Positions 1-7,076 of a stretch of DNA of 64,000 bases are shown here, piece after piece (positions within the stretch are counted from its first letter, which is position 1; the number at the start of each line of letters is the position of its first letter). The stretch lies in NCBI RefSeq assembly GCF_900108955.1, contig NZ_FNYA01000001.1, positions 1 to 64,000 on the forward strand. Direction: 5' to 3'. The notes below the pieces were generated by a model. It was given only the letters and a program-made list of their open reading frames with translations. It did not search any database and had not been told where the DNA came from. This stretch comes from Flavobacterium terrigena. GTDB lineage: Bacteria > Bacteroidota > Bacteroidia > Flavobacteriales > Flavobacteriaceae. The position numbers and the translations under genes are program-made.

Positions 1-477
1 AGTTGTACGCAATTGGAAGTATGGAACTTGATAAATAGTCGAAAAATTTTGTGGAAAAGCTTGAGTTAAGAAACGGAAAAATGGATTTGTTTTTCGTCAA
101 GCCTTGCAAAAGAAATTTGCTGAAAATGTATTTTCAAAGCGAAGTCGCTAAAAGGCTTGCCAAAGTTATAAGAAAAAAATGACAAAGTCAAATGTTTTTT
201 ATTGTAACTGTTTTAACTCTAGTGTTTAGCGAAATTTTTAAGACTGAGATTTAAAAAAACTGCGCCTATCATTACGGTCTGATAGGAGTCAATATTTTAA
301 AATCATTTATCTAACTTTCTTAACATTCCAACTGTAACTGTTATTTCTTATCTTAGCCGACAAGAAACAACAGCGCACAACAGCGGTTAACCGCAATCCT
401 GCCCAAAAAGGCAGCACTGCGGTTAGCCGCAAAACGTTGTAGGCAATTATTTTGCGACCGACACAAATCAAACTTAA
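1..477. other. Non-coding left edge with inverted repeats
   Basis: I find no convincing gene here. The stretch contains an 8-bp inverted repeat (CAAGCCTT at 98-105, AAGGCTTG at 152-159) and a larger hairpin at 383-430. It ends in an AACGTTGTAGGCAATT word just upstream of the next gene. Such words and hairpins are common around accessory genes in Bacteroidota. A gene ending within the first 40-70 bases cannot be excluded, because the window is cut there. Confidence 0.5.
383..430. repeat. Large two-tier hairpin before a hypothetical gene
   Basis: The outer arms (383-395 and 418-430) pair over 13 bp with one G-T wobble, and each arm is itself close to palindromic. An inner CTGCC/GGCAG hairpin sits in the loop. 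The AACGTTGTAGGCAATT word follows directly. There is no U-tract, so an ordinary terminator is unlikely. It may be a mobile or recombinogenic repeat, but that is inference. Confidence 0.6.
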
Positions 478-1305
478 ATGGAAAATAATTCTGAATTTCT
501 TAAACCAACGCTTATCAAATTAGAAAGAGCAAGAAAACAACTACTCGAAATTTATGATTTCAACAAAAATTTATGGAAAGAAAATAAAATTCAGATTACT
601 CCCAAACTTTGTGTTGATAAAAAAGGTTATGAATTCTATACAAATAACTATACTGAAGATAATTTACTAGAAGAAATTAGTTTAAGAATTGGTGAATACA
701 TACACAACTTAAGGAGCACATTAGATAATCTCATATTTGGTTTTGCTCGAATAAAAACTAATCCACCAACAAAGCCAATTAAATTAAGTTTTCCCATTTT
801 TGAAAATGAAAATTATTTCGTAAAAGATACAAAAGAAATATTTAATCAAATTCCAGAAATTTTAAAAAATGAAATAATAAAATATCAGCCTTATAACGTA
901 AGAAAAAACAATCCTAAATCGGAAAATAGTTTATACAGTTTATCTATTGTTCAAACTTTAAATAATATTGATAAGCATAGAGTTCCAATAATATTGGTTG
1001 CTAACCTTAATGAAATAAAATTTGATGGTTCATTTGAATTTGACAACGAAGATTTTACAAACATTATTGATGAAAAAAATGGATTTTGTAATTTTTATAA
1101 AGTTCTTCCTAATTCTAAAATTTTTGAATTTCGAACTCTTGAAAAAATAGAAAAAATGAATATGAATTTCGATGTTAGTGTTGATATTGCTATTGATTAT
1201 CCAAACCAAAATTTAAACATTGACATTCTAAAAAATCTTTACAATGATATTGCATTACTAATAAATGATCTTATTTTAGTAGTTAAAAAGACTGAAGAAA
1301 AGTAA
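478..1305 (+). CDS. Conserved hypothetical protein with HNLRSTLDNL and NNIDKHR motifs
   Basis: This 275-residue soluble protein has no signal peptide or membrane segment. It contains GEYIHNLRSTLDNL near residues 72-85 and LNNIDKHR near residues 161-168. I recall these two motifs as hallmarks of a widespread unnamed family whose members read HNLRSALDHL and NNIDKHR; no function is known to me. The gene stands alone between the AACGTTGTAGGCAATT hairpin region and an AGCGCGGATT-type repeat 28 bases after its stop. This looks like an accessory, cassette-like insertion. The ATG at 478 is the first in frame and no Shine-Dalgarno sequence is visible. Confidence 0.75.
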   Translation: MENNSEFLKPTLIKLERARKQLLEIYDFNKNLWKENKIQITPKLCVDKKGYEFYTNNYTEDNLLEEISLRIGEYIHNLRSTLDNLIFGFARIKTNPPTKPIKLSFPIFENENYFVKDTKEIFNQIPEILKNEIIKYQPYNVRKNNPKSENSLYSLSIVQTLNNIDKHRVPIILVANLNEIKFDGSFEFDNEDFTNIIDEKNGFCNFYKVLPNSKIFEFRTLEKIEKMNMNFDVSVDIAIDYPNQNLNIDILKNLYNDIALLINDLILVVKKTEEK

Positions 1306-1333
1306 AATAAATATTACAACTGCTTACAAACCA

Positions 1334-1386
1334 GATAGCGCAGATTTGCTCACGAGTAACAGCAAACTGACAAAGTAAATCCGAGC
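1334..1386 (+). repeat. AGCGCGGATT-type dispersed repeat, copy L
   Basis: This is about 53 bp matching two copies at the right edge of the window (63544-63596 and 63924-63977). Shared words are GATAGCGC, GATTTG, CACGAG, AAACTGACAAAG and AATCCG. The ends can pair (AGCGCAGATT with AATCCGAGC, imperfectly). All three copies lie in the same orientation just after the stop codon of a small accessory gene. Confidence 0.75.
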
Positions 1387-1485
1387 CATCAAACCATCAA
1401 ATTATACAACTTTAAAACAGAATTCTGAAACTTTTCCGAAATGTTTCCTCTTAACTTTGTAATATAACTAACTATAATCTGTTGT

Positions 1486-2424
1486 ATGCGCAAAATCCTC
1501 TACATATTTGGTCTTTTCTTTTTCCTTTCAAGCTGTACTATTTTTAAGAAAAACAAATACAATGATTTGGTTTTCAAAAGTCGTGCGGAAAGATCACATT
1601 ACATTAGCGCGTATAACAAATCGTTAGCCTTATGGAAAATACCCTACTCGGAAGAAGATGTTAAAACGAGTTTTGGTACGGCACATGTGATTCTAAGCGG
1701 TCCAAAAGACGCGCCTGCTCTAGTATTACTTCACGGTATGAATGCCAGTTCAACTATGTGGTTCCCCAATATTGAAGCCTTATCAAAAAACAGAAGAGTG
1801 TACGCAATTGACTTTTTAACCGAGCCAGGCAAATCGGTTTCAATGGGTAAAACACTTTCAAAAGAAGAGATAGTGTTGTGGTATAACGAGATTTTTAAAC
1901 ATTATAAACTTAATAATTTTGAAATAATTGGCGCTTCCGCAGGAGCATGGTATGGCGTATTACTAGCTATTCAGGACGATAGTAAAATTAAAAAATTGGT
2001 GTTGTTAGGACCTGCTCAGACTTTCGAAAATATTGATGAAAGAGGAAAATCTACTCCCGCAATACTAATGAAATTTTTCCCTAGCAAGAAAAAATGGGAT
2101 AAAACACTGGAGAATTTTTCCACCGATCCGAAGAAGATTCCAATGGTATTCAAAAGACAATCGTATTTGGCATATAAAACTAAAATAGGTTCTAATTTTT
2201 GGAAAATGCAGCCTTTTTCTAATGACGAACTTAAGAAGATTAACATCCCTGTTTTAGTGTTAACAGGCGATAAAGATATAATCAATTCAGAATCCGGACA
2301 TAAAAAGGCTAAAGAAACGCTGTCAAACTACAAGGGAGAAGTTATTCCTAATGCTGGGCATTTCCTTACCATTGACCAAAAGGAAATCGTAAATAAAAAG
2401 ATTATTGCTTTTCTAGGTAAATAA
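1486..2424 (+). CDS. Alpha/beta hydrolase, lipoprotein
   Basis: This 312-residue alpha/beta hydrolase is probably anchored as a lipoprotein. The signal peptide ends in the lipobox LSSC with Cys17. HGMNASS near residue 83 gives the oxyanion region. The nucleophile elbow GASAG places Ser151. TGDKD near 260-264 supplies the acid and NAGHF places His292, completing the triad. A TAACTTTG -7 element lies about 30 bases upstream of the ATG. Substrate cannot be deduced; esterases, lipases and haloperoxidase-like enzymes share this fold. The gene is monocistronic and lies just downstream of the left-edge repeat. Confidence 0.85.
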   Translation: MRKILYIFGLFFFLSSCTIFKKNKYNDLVFKSRAERSHYISAYNKSLALWKIPYSEEDVKTSFGTAHVILSGPKDAPALVLLHGMNASSTMWFPNIEALSKNRRVYAIDFLTEPGKSVSMGKTLSKEEIVLWYNEIFKHYKLNNFEIIGASAGAWYGVLLAIQDDSKIKKLVLLGPAQTFENIDERGKSTPAILMKFFPSKKKWDKTLENFSTDPKKIPMVFKRQSYLAYKTKIGSNFWKMQPFSNDELKKINIPVLVLTGDKDIINSESGHKKAKETLSNYKGEVIPNAGHFLTIDQKEIVNKKIIAFLGK

Positions 2425-2530
2425 GCTATCGAATATCAAAGCACAAAACATTTTAGCTTCATTATTAATTTCGTAACTTTATTATTGAAAACACACTCGA
2501 TAACAAAGATTTTAATAATTAGATAAAGAC

Positions 2531-2845
2531 ATGATTATGAAAAAATTTTATGAATTATCTTCAGCCGATTTTACTCAAATCTTAACAGATAAAAAAGAAG
2601 TGGAAATACTTATAGATTATGATACGCTGCATGTTGAGCATTTAAAATTAATGCCAATTGACAATACAGAAGTTGTTATTAATCCGACTATTTTAGATGA
2701 AGATAATTACAACCTCCTTTTAATTGATGCTCTACAGTCGAACGATATGTTTATGGCGAGTTTATTAGGATGGCAGAAAGCAAATGCAACCGTTTTTTGT
2801 AAAAAATATAATGACGATTTATATAAACTGAGATTAGTTTTTTAA
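2531..2845 (+). CDS. Small hypothetical protein
   Basis: This 104-residue acidic soluble protein is unfamiliar to me. There is no signal peptide, membrane helix or metal motif. The sequence alternates short hydrophobic stretches with acidic residues and contains one Cys near residue 94. The first ATG (2531) is followed two codons later by another (2537), and either could start the protein. It is followed by a palindromic repeat and a terminator, so it is probably transcribed alone. Its length and clean end support a real gene, but function is unknown. Confidence 0.65.
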   Translation: MIMKKFYELSSADFTQILTDKKEVEILIDYDTLHVEHLKLMPIDNTEVVINPTILDEDNYNLLLIDALQSNDMFMASLLGWQKANATVFCKKYNDDLYKLRLVF

Positions 2846-2863
2846 ATCCGCACTATCAAAGCA

Positions 2864-2896
2864 AGACCTGACAGGTTTCAAAAACCTGTCAGGTCT
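2864..2896. repeat. Perfect 15-bp inverted repeat (GACCTGACAGG type)
   Basis: The arms AGACCTGACAGGTTT (2864-2878) and AAACCTGTCAGGTCT (2882-2896) pair perfectly around a 3-base loop. There is no T-tract, and a separate terminator follows. I recall this type of palindrome recurring between genes in Flavobacterium genomes. Confidence 0.8.
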
Positions 2897-2906
2897 AAAC
2901 CACAAA

Positions 2907-2936
2907 TAAAAAGCGAGATCACTGTCGCTTTTTTAT
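2907..2936 (+). terminator. Rho-independent terminator
   Basis: AAAAAGCGA pairs with TCGCTTTTT around a short loop and is followed by T residues. It ends transcription of the small gene at 2531. Confidence 0.75.
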
Positions 2937-2960
2937 TTATAGCTTACGATATATACATCT

Positions 2961-3248
2961 GGAAAGTCTAAAAACGCATCGGAAACTTCATAATACGTAT
3001 CGGAAAGTTCTAAAAACACGTGGGAAACTTCTAAACATGCATGGGAAAGTTCTAAATACGCATGGGAAAGTTCTAAAAACACGTGGGAAACTTCTAAACA
3101 TGCATGGGAAAGTTCTAAATACGAATGGGAAAGTTCTAAAAACACGTAGGAAACTTCTAAACATGCATGGGAAAGTTCTAAAAACGCTCCGACAAAGTCT
3201 AAAAACGTCCCGACAACTTCATAATACGCTCCGACAAACTCTATAATA
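2961..3248. repeat. Tandem array of 14 21-bp units with 63-bp higher-order period
   Basis: Units start at 2961, 2981, 3002, 3023, 3044, 3065, 3086, 3107, 3128, 3149, 3170, 3191, 3212 and 3233. The core is GGAAAGTTCTAAAAACACGTG. Units 3-5, 6-8 and 9-11 form a 63-bp triplet repeated almost three times (3002-3190). The last units drift to GACAAAGTCTAAAAACG. Because 21 is a multiple of three, several frames stay open on both strands and translate as heptads. I do not call these genes: no promoter or other coding support is seen, and the array sits between the terminators of two convergent genes. Confidence 0.9.
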
Positions 3249-3283
3249 AAAAAGCTACTTAGAAATTTCTAAGTAGCTTTTTT
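3248..3283. terminator. Bidirectional terminator, 36-bp palindrome
   Basis: AAAAAAGCTACTTAGAAA (3248-3265) is followed by its exact reverse complement (3266-3283). A-tract and T-tract flanks let it work in both directions. It closes the minus-strand OMP gene that ends at 3306. Confidence 0.85.
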
Positions 3284-3305
3284 ATATTATGTTATTCTAT
3301 AAAAT

Positions 3306-3965
3306 TTATTTAATAAAATTATATCCTAAATTAATTGAGAAAACACTGTTATCCATTAACTTATCCGCGGGTTCAGTGCCACCAAATGCATAATTATATT
3401 TAAATCCAACATTGAACTTATTTGTAATATTATAATCCACTCCAAAATTTAAAAGTGCTGCAAATTTGTTTTTACTGTCAGATTTACTTTCGTATGAAAA
3501 ACTACTAGTATCTCCAGTAGCGTATTCATAATAAGTTTCTGTTACATTTCTGATACTTGAAAAATTATAACCTAATGAAGGTCCAATTTCTATTCCAACT
3601 TTATCTTTTATTAAATATCTAAAATTTAGTGGAAACAATAAAATATTAGATGAATATTCTTTTAATCTAGTAACTTGAACATCTGAATATCCCTTTTCTA
3701 CATCAGTTTCATTAGAATTCACTTTCATATATAAAACTTCAGGTTGAAATGAAAAATTTGATTTACCTAAAGGCAAATTTACCAAACCTCCTATTTGATA
3801 TCCAACTCCTAAATCACTTGAATGATTCTCATAATTAGAGCCTTTTAAAAAATTTAAACCCGCTCTAACACCAAAATAAGAACTTTTTTTTGTGACCTCT
3901 TCTTCTTGTGCAAATGAATTAAAACTCAAAAATAATACACAAATAATTAAACTAATTTTTCTCAT
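3306..3965 (-). CDS. Outer membrane beta-barrel protein (PorT-like)
   Basis: This 219-residue protein has a Sec signal peptide (MRKISLIICVLFLSFNSFAQ, cleaved near residue 20). It then has alternating amphipathic strands such as YFGVRAGLNF and FNVGFKYNYAFG, and ends NLGYNFIK with a penultimate aromatic strand. This pattern fits the small porin-like beta-barrel family common in Bacteroidota (outer membrane beta-barrel, PorT type). It starts two bases after the murA stop on the same strand, so it is probably the last gene of the DUF493-DUF4290-murA operon. Ligand and role are unknown. Confidence 0.8.
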   Translation of the reverse strand: MRKISLIICVLFLSFNSFAQEEEVTKKSSYFGVRAGLNFLKGSNYENHSSDLGVGYQIGGLVNLPLGKSNFSFQPEVLYMKVNSNETDVEKGYSDVQVTRLKEYSSNILLFPLNFRYLIKDKVGIEIGPSLGYNFSSIRNVTETYYEYATGDTSSFSYESKSDSKNKFAALLNFGVDYNITNKFNVGFKYNYAFGGTEPADKLMDNSVFSINLGYNFIK

Positions 3966-3967
3966 TC

Positions 3968-5278
3968 TTATACTCTTACGATGTTCGCGCCTAAAGCTCT
4001 TAATCGTTCGTCAATTCTTTCGTAACCTCTATCAATTTGTTCGATATTTTGAATAGTACTTGTTCCCTTTGCAGAAAGTGCTGCAATTAATAACGAAATA
4101 CCAGCTCTAATATCTGGTGAACTCATAATTGTAGCTTTTAGTTGCGATTTGAAATCGTGTCCCATAACCACAGCTCTGTGCGGATCACATAACATAATTT
4201 TCGCACCCATATCAATTAGTTTATCCACGAAGAACAAACGGCTTTCAAACATTTTTTGGTGAATTAAAACATCTCCTTTTGCTTGAGTTGCTACCACTAA
4301 AATGATACTTAATAAGTCAGGCGTAAATCCTGGCCATGGTGCATCAGAAACCGTTAAAATAGATCCATCAATGTCGGTTTTAATTTCATACCCATCCTTG
4401 TGAGCAGGAATATAAATATCATCACCTTTTTGTTCTAAAGTAATTCCAAGTTTTCTGAATACATTCGGAATTTGTCCTAAATTTTCCCAACTAACATTTT
4501 TGATTGTAATTTCACTTTTTGTCATAGCCGCTAAGCCAATCCAAGAACCAATTTCAATCATATCTGGTAAGATTCTGTGCTCACAACCACCTAAAGATTC
4601 TACACCTTCGATAGTTATTAAGTTAGACCCAATTCCAGTAATTTTCGCACCCATTGAATTCAACATCTTACATAATTGTTGTAAGTAAGGTTCACAAGCT
4701 GCATTGTATATTGTAGTAATTCCTTCCGCTAAAACAGCAGCCATTACGATATTAGCCGTTCCTGTAACTGAGGCTTCGTCTAATAACATGTAAGCCCCTT
4801 TTAAACGACCTTCGTTTTCAACACCATAAAAATGGTCTTCTCTATTGTATCTGAATTTCGCACCCAAATTGATGAAACCTTCAAAATGCGTATCTAAACG
4901 ACGTCTTCCAATTTTATCACCACCTGGTTTCGGAATAAATCCTTTTCCAAAACGAGCCAATAATGGTCCAACAATCATAATAGAACCACGTAAACTTCCA
5001 CCCTCTTTTTTGAAAGCTTCTGTTTCTAAATAACCAACATTTACTTCATCAGCTTGAAACGTATAATCTCCAGGTCCATTTTTCTGAATCTTAACACCTA
5101 AATTACCTAATAAAGTAATTAGTTTATTTACATCAATAATGTCAGGAATATTCGTTACTCTTACTTTTTCTGAAGTTAATAAAACAGGACATAAAACCTG
5201 TAACGCTTCGTTTTTGGCACCTTGTGGTTGCACATTTCCTTTTAAGGGCTTACCGCCTTCAATTTTGAATGTTCCCAT
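3968..5278 (-). CDS. murA: UDP-N-acetylglucosamine 1-carboxyvinyltransferase MurA
   Basis: MurA transfers enolpyruvate from PEP to UDP-GlcNAc, the first committed step of peptidoglycan synthesis, in the cytosol. The 436-residue length is normal for the inside-out alpha/beta barrel. KNEA at 22-25 holds the conserved Lys22-Asn23 pair. The loop GPLLARFGKG leads into KPGGDKIGRRRLD, where Asp121 replaces the catalytic Cys115 of E. coli MurA. Asp in this place is known in naturally fosfomycin-resistant MurA proteins. The start abuts the DUF4290 stop with no gap, indicating an operon. Confidence 0.97.
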   Translation of the reverse strand: MGTFKIEGGKPLKGNVQPQGAKNEALQVLCPVLLTSEKVRVTNIPDIIDVNKLITLLGNLGVKIQKNGPGDYTFQADEVNVGYLETEAFKKEGGSLRGSIMIVGPLLARFGKGFIPKPGGDKIGRRRLDTHFEGFINLGAKFRYNREDHFYGVENEGRLKGAYMLLDEASVTGTANIVMAAVLAEGITTIYNAACEPYLQQLCKMLNSMGAKITGIGSNLITIEGVESLGGCEHRILPDMIEIGSWIGLAAMTKSEITIKNVSWENLGQIPNVFRKLGITLEQKGDDIYIPAHKDGYEIKTDIDGSILTVSDAPWPGFTPDLLSIILVVATQAKGDVLIHQKMFESRLFFVDKLIDMGAKIMLCDPHRAVVMGHDFKSQLKATIMSSPDIRAGISLLIAALSAKGTSTIQNIEQIDRGYERIDERLRALGANIVRV

Positions 5279-6124
5279 TTATATTGTATTATTATTGTTT
5301 GGATTATTTGGATTATTTTTTGGCTTAAAGTTTTTACCACCTTTATAATTTGGATTATTTAAGTTGGCTTTTGTATTATCTGGCGAACTCGGTTTTGCAT
5401 TTGTAGGTGCATTCGGATTTCTATTGGTATTTTGCGGTCTGTTTTGATTTGACGGCGGTCTACTTGGATTTCTATTCGTGTTAGACGTTTCATTTTTAGT
5501 AAAAAACTGCGTCTTATTCGACTGCTTCTTGTTTACTTTCAATAAATTCTGAGACGTAGAAAGCTCTTCTTTCATAGACGTTAAGTTCAACTCACCATTA
5601 GATAATTCTAACAAATGATTGAAAATAACTTCATCCGTAACCGTATCTTTATTCCAACTTAAAAAACACTTTTTCATGTGATTCGCAATCACAATAATCA
5701 ATGCGTTTTTCAACTCACCTTCTTCCCATTTACGAGCCACATCAATCATATATTTGATGTTGTTTCCGTAAAATCTGTATTTAGGAAAATTCTGTGGATA
5801 AGGTAAACGTTCTGGTTTTAGCTGAACTACTTCTCTAGTCGGAATTGGGTATGGAGAATCGATATCTAATTTAAAATCAGACATAATAAACAATTGATCC
5901 CAAAGCTTGTGCTGAAAATCGGGTACGTCACGCAAGTGCGGATTCAAATTTCCTAAAACAGAAATTACATATCTGGCACCTTTATTACGTTTTTCTCTAT
6001 CTTCAATAGCCGTAATTTGATTAATTAATTTCTGAACATATCTTCCGTATTCTGGAATAATTAAGTGTTCGCGTTGCGAATTATATTCTAGATAATTAAT
6101 CGATTCTTCGTTTCTATATGACAT
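5279..6124 (-). CDS. DUF4290 family protein
   Basis: The N-terminal 200 of 281 residues match my memory of DUF4290, a Bacteroidota family regularly encoded next to murA (EYGRYVQKLI near 24-33 and PHLRDVPDFQHKLWDQL near 57-73). The last 80 residues are low-complexity, rich in Asn, Pro, Lys and Thr, and probably disordered. No catalytic motif is visible. Two bases separate it from the DUF493 gene and none from murA. The neighbourhood suggests a link to envelope synthesis, but the function is unknown. Confidence 0.85.
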   Translation of the reverse strand: MSYRNEESINYLEYNSQREHLIIPEYGRYVQKLINQITAIEDREKRNKGARYVISVLGNLNPHLRDVPDFQHKLWDQLFIMSDFKLDIDSPYPIPTREVVQLKPERLPYPQNFPKYRFYGNNIKYMIDVARKWEEGELKNALIIVIANHMKKCFLSWNKDTVTDEVIFNHLLELSNGELNLTSMKEELSTSQNLLKVNKKQSNKTQFFTKNETSNTNRNPSRPPSNQNRPQNTNRNPNAPTNAKPSSPDNTKANLNNPNYKGGKNFKPKNNPNNPNNNNTI

Positions 6125-6126
6125 AT

Positions 6127-6411
6127 TTATAATGAAATAATTCCTTCAATGGTTGATAATTCTTGGTATTTTTCAATAACTTTATCTGCGTTTTGCATTG
6201 TAACGTTAATAGAAATACTCGTATATTTTCCTGTTTTAGAAGAATGTGTTTGTATAACGGCTCCCATATTATTAAACGTATTTTCAACTAAATTAATGTT
6301 AGTTTCATTAGTTGGAACAATAAATTTATATAAGTATACAGCGGGCCAAGTTGTTGATTCTTCTAATTCTGATTTAAGTCTAATGTAAAAATCTTCTGTC
6401 TTCTTATCCAT
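6127..6411 (-). CDS. DUF493 (YbeD-like) family protein
   Basis: This 94-residue protein matches the DUF493/YbeD family, small alpha-beta proteins resembling regulatory ACT domains. It reads YLYKFIVPTN, then VENTFNNMGAVIQTHSSKTGKYTSISINVTM, then the closing helix with QELSTIEGII. YbeD in E. coli sits near lipoate genes; here the partner is DUF4290-murA. It is the first gene of the four-gene operon. On the minus strand a TATATTTG -7 box (6435-6442) lies about 24-31 bases upstream of the ATG. Confidence 0.85.
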   Translation of the reverse strand: MDKKTEDFYIRLKSELEESTTWPAVYLYKFIVPTNETNINLVENTFNNMGAVIQTHSSKTGKYTSISINVTMQNADKVIEKYQELSTIEGIISL

Positions 6412-6530
6412 GTAAATTTAAGCTAATAAAACAACAAATATACATTTATAATGTTTCATTTAAAAATATAAATAATTAAGATTTTCAAAATAAAAAAAAT
6501 GATAGTACATTTGAACTTTTAAGACACAAA

Positions 6531-7067
6531 ATGAACAAAAAAATTATACTGCTAATTGGTGGACCAAGCTCTGGAAAAACAACTTTAATTAACCATTTAG
6601 AGAATGAAGGACACATTTGTTACCCTGAAATTTCAAGACAAGTAATTTTGGATGCTCGAGCTGATGGTGCTGAATTTTTATTTTTAGAAAACCCTATGTT
6701 GTTTAGTGAAAGACTTTTAGAAGGCAGAATTAAACAATATGAAAATGCTATTGCTGAAGAAAAAATGGTTTTTATAGATAGAGGAATTCCTGATGTTGTG
6801 GCGTATATGGATTTTATTGGAGATACTTATCCTGAAAAATTTATTGAAGCTTGCGAAAAATATAAATACGATACTATTTTCTTATTACCACCTTGGGAAG
6901 AAATTTATACTAGCGATGATACACGTTATGAAAGTTACGAAGAAGCCAGTAAAATTCACCAGTTTTTAGTTGATACCTATAAAAAATACGGATACGATTT
7001 ACACGAAGTTCCAAAAACAACTGTTGAAGAAAGATATCAATTCATTATCAATCGTTTAAAAGACTAA
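6531..7067 (+). CDS. AAA_28-type P-loop ATPase/kinase
   Basis: This 178-residue protein opens with a Walker A motif (GGPSSGKTT near residues 9-17) and FIDRGIPDVVAYMDF, which supplies a Walker B-like Asp. The arrangement fits the AAA_28 family, related to the NadR ribosylnicotinamide kinase domain. The substrate cannot be fixed; nucleoside or small-molecule kinase activity is plausible. A TACATTTG -7 element (6506-6513) precedes the ATG by 17 bases. recQ starts 9 bases after the stop, so the two are co-transcribed. Confidence 0.8.
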   Translation: MNKKIILLIGGPSSGKTTLINHLENEGHICYPEISRQVILDARADGAEFLFLENPMLFSERLLEGRIKQYENAIAEEKMVFIDRGIPDVVAYMDFIGDTYPEKFIEACEKYKYDTIFLLPPWEEIYTSDDTRYESYEEASKIHQFLVDTYKKYGYDLHEVPKTTVEERYQFIINRLKD

Positions 7068-7076
7068 TTCGCTTTA

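Noticed and set aside
383-480. Integron attC site at the left edge
   Set aside because: Hairpin and AACGTT words are suggestive, but consensus R and L boxes and an integrase are not seen in the window.
2933-3246. Heptad-repeat proteins on both strands over the 21-bp array
   Set aside because: Open frames follow from a period divisible by three. No promoter or other coding support is seen, and terminators isolate the region.
2961-3248. CRISPR array
   Set aside because: Units follow each other directly with no unique spacers, and no cas genes are present.
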